A stretch of DNA of 64,000 bases, taken from Caballeronia humi (GTDB lineage: Bacteria; Pseudomonadota; Gammaproteobacteria; Burkholderiales; Burkholderiaceae). Positions 61,360 to 64,000 of the stretch are shown here, one piece after another (the stretch's first letter is position 1; every line of letters begins with the position of its first letter). The stretch covers positions 1 to 64,000 of the forward strand of contig NZ_FCNW02000023.1 in NCBI RefSeq assembly GCF_001544475.1. Reading direction: 5' to 3'. The notes below the pieces were generated by a model that was given only the letters and a program-made list of their open reading frames with translations, was not told the DNA's origin and did not search any database. The position numbers were made by a program, and so were the translations under genes.

Positions 61360-62939
61360 AGCCTGACGCCATCGACAGGCCAGCCTCCGCGTCTCCAGAG
61401 ACCCCGGACGCAGCGCTTCGGCGCACCTGGATAGCGGTCGCGGCCGCGATCCTCGGCGTCTTCATGTCCATCCTGGACATCCAGATCACGAATGCCTCGC
61501 TGAAGGAAATTTTCGGGTCCTTGTCCGCGACGCAGGATGAGGGCTCGTGGATGTCGACCGCGTATCTGGCGGCCGAGGTGACGGTAATCCCGTTGACGAC
61601 TTTCTTCATGACCGTTTTCGGCTTGCGCAACTACATGCTGGCCAACTCGGTTCTTTTCGTGATCTTCTCGACCTTGTGCGGCTTCGCATGGAACCTCCAG
61701 AGCATGATCGTGTTCCGGATGCTGCAGGGGCTGGCCGGCGGTGGCCTGATCCCGATGGCCATGACCCTGCTGCTGACGCGGCTGCCGCCACAGAAGCGCA
61801 TGACGGGCCTCGCCTGGATGATGCTCTCCACCACGCTCGCGCCGACGCTCGGCCCGACGATCGGCGGCATCCTGACGGATCTCTATGGCTGGCCTTCGAT
61901 CTTCTTCATCAACTGGGCGCCGGGTGTCCTGATGGTGCTCGGTCTCGCGTATGGGCTGGACCGCGGCGCGAGCAAGCCGCAAATCCTCCAGCAGGCGGAC
62001 TGGCTGGCCATCGCGACCATGGCCACGGGACTCGTGTCGCTCATCATCTTCCTGGAGGAGGGCAACACCCGGGACTGGTTCGATTCGCGCTTCGTTCAAT
62101 TCTTCTTCGTATCGGCGCTCGTGAACCTGAGCCTATGGATCTTCCTCATGCTGTCGCGGAAGAATCCCTTCGTGAACCTCGGGCTGTTCGGGCGCCGCAA
62201 TTTCGGTGTGTCTTCCGTCGTGGGCGCCACGACCGGCATGGCGCTCTACGGCTCCACGTTCCTGTTGCCGCTGTTTCTCGCGCAGATTGCGGGTTACAAC
62301 TCCCGGCAGATCGGAATGGTGATCATGTGGATGGGCCTGCCCCAGTTGGTGATGATGCCCATCGTCGCCAGGCTCTCGAAGGTCTATGACAACCGGCTTA
62401 TCTGCTCGGTGGGCCTGGTGCTCTTCGCGATGTCATCGTTCATGAACACCACCATGACGGCGGACACGATGAGCGACCAGTTGATCGCCTCGCAGGTTTT
62501 GAGAGGCCTCGGCCAGCCGATGATCGTGCTGACCCTGTCCAATTTCGCCACGGTCAGGATGGAAATGCACAACATGTCCTCCGCCTCGAGTCTCTTCAAC
62601 ATGTCGAGAATCCTGGGGGGCGCGGTCGGCACCGCCATCCTGGCGACCCTGCTCACGCTGCGCGAAAAGTACCACTCGGTGCGGCTGGGCGAATCGGTGA
62701 CCGCGTTCTCCGACGGCGTCATGTCCCGTGTCGATCTGTTGTCGTCCGCTTTCTCGCGCGACGCCGGCGACGCAGCCGGCGTAGGCGACCAGGCGCTTGC
62801 GACAATCGCGAGACTCGTCAGACGCGAATCGTTCGTCATGGCGTACAACGACTGTTTTTTCGTGTTGAGCCTTGTTCTGGCTGCTTCCATCGCGGTCCTC
62901 TGGCTGTCGGACCGGGTTGTTGCGGGAGGGGGGAAATGA
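61356..62939 (+). CDS. DHA2-family MFS exporter (EmrB/QacA type)
   Basis: 527 residues with 14 predicted membrane helices. The DHA2 signature is ILGVFMSILDIQITNASLKEIFG with SATQDEGSWMSTAYLAAEV. The motif C region LAPTLGPTIGGILTDLYGW confirms a drug:H+ antiporter of the EmrB class. It should expel the cluster's product in complex with the EmrA-like and NodT-like neighbours. Its start overlaps the preceding stop (ATGA), and its stop overlaps the next start. Confidence 0.94.
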   Translation: MKPDAIDRPASASPETPDAALRRTWIAVAAAILGVFMSILDIQITNASLKEIFGSLSATQDEGSWMSTAYLAAEVTVIPLTTFFMTVFGLRNYMLANSVLFVIFSTLCGFAWNLQSMIVFRMLQGLAGGGLIPMAMTLLLTRLPPQKRMTGLAWMMLSTTLAPTLGPTIGGILTDLYGWPSIFFINWAPGVLMVLGLAYGLDRGASKPQILQQADWLAIATMATGLVSLIIFLEEGNTRDWFDSRFVQFFFVSALVNLSLWIFLMLSRKNPFVNLGLFGRRNFGVSSVVGATTGMALYGSTFLLPLFLAQIAGYNSRQIGMVIMWMGLPQLVMMPIVARLSKVYDNRLICSVGLVLFAMSSFMNTTMTADTMSDQLIASQVLRGLGQPMIVLTLSNFATVRMEMHNMSSASSLFNMSRILGGAVGTAILATLLTLREKYHSVRLGESVTAFSDGVMSRVDLLSSAFSRDAGDAAGVGDQALATIARLVRRESFVMAYNDCFFVLSLVLAASIAVLWLSDRVVAGGGK

Positions 62940-64000
62940 TGGCAAGCAACAAAAGACGCTGGCTTCCGCTCTGCTTCGTCCTGCTGCTGCAGGCCGGTTG
63001 CGCCACGGGCCCGTTGACGCCGATCGAGGGACCCGTCGTGACGCCCGCGCGCTTCAAGGGCGGCGACCCGGCAGCCGCTTCCGTACAAGGCGAATGGTGG
63101 AAGGTTTACCACGACGACGTCCTGAACAGCCTGGTCGAGACGACGCTGCACAACAACCCCAACCTCGATGTCGCATTTGCGAGGTTGCGGGCGGCGCGCG
63201 AGGAGGTCAAGGGCACGTCGGCTGGCTTCCTGCCGCGCGTCGACGCCAACGCGGGATTCAGCTACTCGCACACGTCGCAGTTCACGCCGTTTGGCGAGGC
63301 GCTGGGACAGCAGTCCATCAAGGGCAGGGAGTATGCGGTCGGAGCCTCGGTGGCCTGGGAACCGGACGTCTGGGGGCGCGTGGCCAACGCCGTCACGGTG
63401 GCCAACACCAAGGTCGAACTCGCGAAGATCGAAGTCGACTCCTACATGCTCATCCTCTGCGCCGAGGTGGTCCAGTTCTATTGGCAAATGCGCTCGGCGG
63501 AACTCGACCTGGCGATCCTGCAGGCATTCCGGCAGACCCGCTCCGAAACCGAGCAGGTGATGGCGTCGCAGTACAAGGGCGGCCTGATTGGAGAACTGGA
63601 ACTGGCCCGGGCGCGCTCCGATGTCGCGACCGCCGCGGCGGAACTTGAGGAAGCCCGCAAGCGGCGTGACCTCAACGAGCACAGCCTGGCGACCTTGACC
63701 GGGAGCCCGATCGCGTCTTTCTCGGTGCCGCCTGCCTTCGCGGACGCCAAGCGCGATTTCCTGCTGCCCGCGCCGCCGAGGATGGCGCCCGGCGTGCCGG
63801 CGGACATACTCGCGCGTCGCCCGGACCTGGCTGCGACCGCTCAGAACATCCGTGCCACCATCGCCGACAGGAACATCGCCGAGACCGCGTTCTATCCCAC
63901 CATCAAGCTGACGGGCAATTTCGGCTTCGCGTCGATGGAGCTTCGCAATCTGACGAACGGGCAGCAATTCTCGTTCGGGCCGCTCGCCATTTCGCTTCCG
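62936..64000 (+). CDS. outer-membrane efflux lipoprotein (NodT/OprM family), cut by window end
   Basis: 355 codons are visible before the window ends. A lipoprotein signal with lipobox LQAGC (Cys near residue 23) is followed by the RND outer-membrane lipoprotein pattern. WWKVYHDDVLNSLVETTLHNNPNLDVAFARLRAAR begins the first OEP repeat, and VPADILARRPDLAATAQNIRA the second. The beta strands and coiled-coil helices of a TolC-like channel are expected. Two ATG codons stand in tandem at 62936 and 62939, the first overlapping the MFS stop. It completes a tripartite exporter with the two preceding genes. Confidence 0.93.
   Translation, partial: MMASNKRRWLPLCFVLLLQAGCATGPLTPIEGPVVTPARFKGGDPAAASVQGEWWKVYHDDVLNSLVETTLHNNPNLDVAFARLRAAREEVKGTSAGFLPRVDANAGFSYSHTSQFTPFGEALGQQSIKGREYAVGASVAWEPDVWGRVANAVTVANTKVELAKIEVDSYMLILCAEVVQFYWQMRSAELDLAILQAFRQTRSETEQVMASQYKGGLIGELELARARSDVATAAAELEEARKRRDLNEHSLATLTGSPIASFSVPPAFADAKRDFLLPAPPRMAPGVPADILARRPDLAATAQNIRATIADRNIAETAFYPTIKLTGNFGFASMELRNLTNGQQFSFGPLAISLP

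Noticed and set aside
1..64000. tRNA genes, insertion sequences, CRISPR arrays, integrases, phage genes
   Set aside because: None seen on reading both strands; only the 5S rRNA end and the debris at 0.2-1.0 kb hint at past rearrangement.

Overview
The window reads as a high-GC Burkholderiaceae chromosome, most likely Paraburkholderia/Caballeronia-like. It opens on the last bases of a 5S rRNA of the Burkholderia type, has a typical Burkholderia-type type VI secretion (T6SS) locus, and shows uniformly GC-biased codon use, except for an AT-richer patch at about 46.3-48.2 kb.

Layout. (1) 1-1.3 kb: 5S rRNA end and terminator, then gene debris (a porin start, a frameshifted 3-hydroxyacyl-CoA dehydrogenase of the lambda-crystallin type) and a small gene whose upstream region is partly duplicated. 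(2) 1.9-3.4 kb: a sedolisin (S53) protease without a signal peptide. (3) 3.6-5.0 kb: an ECF sigma factor with its membrane anti-sigma factor, transcribed leftward. (4) 5.5-26.2 kb: a T6SS operon, hcp-tssA-tssB-tssC-tssE-tssF-tssG-tssH(clpV)-DUF4280-vgrG-tagH(fha)-tssK-tssL-tssM-tagF, with many start/stop overlaps. No TssJ lipoprotein is seen. (5) 26.2-30.3 kb, leftward: PP2C phosphatase, Ser/Thr kinase, a periplasmic heme-c sensor with HAMP, and a FecR-domain protein; then rightward a YceI-like periplasmic protein. (6) 31.2-33.0 kb: an unknown 510-aa protein plus a 44-aa ORF. (7) 33.2-45.3 kb: SnoaL-like protein, MarR regulator, cysteine desulfurase, then a catabolic operon (flavin reductase, HpaB-type monooxygenase, cupin, amidase, substrate-binding protein, DUF2848, LivG, LivF, LivH, LivM). 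(8) 45.8-48.2 kb: unknown genes in AT-richer DNA. (9) 48.2-64.0 kb: a biosynthetic cluster with a FAAL-ACP-KS-AT-MT-ACP polyketide synthase, a Cy-A-PCP-TE peptide synthetase, a flavin monooxygenase and an EmrA/EmrB/NodT-type tripartite exporter that runs off the end.

How it fits together. The sequence GGAAY-N16/17-TGTT, as the longer pair GGAAYA(A/G)-N11/12-(G/C)GCTGTT, occurs four times as two divergent pairs. One pair lies at the left edge of the T6SS between the ECF sigma gene and hcp. The other lies at the right edge between the FecR/kinase/phosphatase operon and yceI. This suggests a local ECF regulon that brackets the T6SS and couples it to a heme sensor and Thr-phosphorylation switch. 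The biosynthetic cluster should load a fatty acid, extend it by one C-methylated ketide, and add cysteine (A-domain code DLYNMSLIW). Its cyclization domain has Arg in place of the first Asp of the DxxxxD motif, so thiazoline formation is uncertain. I do not recognise a described product.
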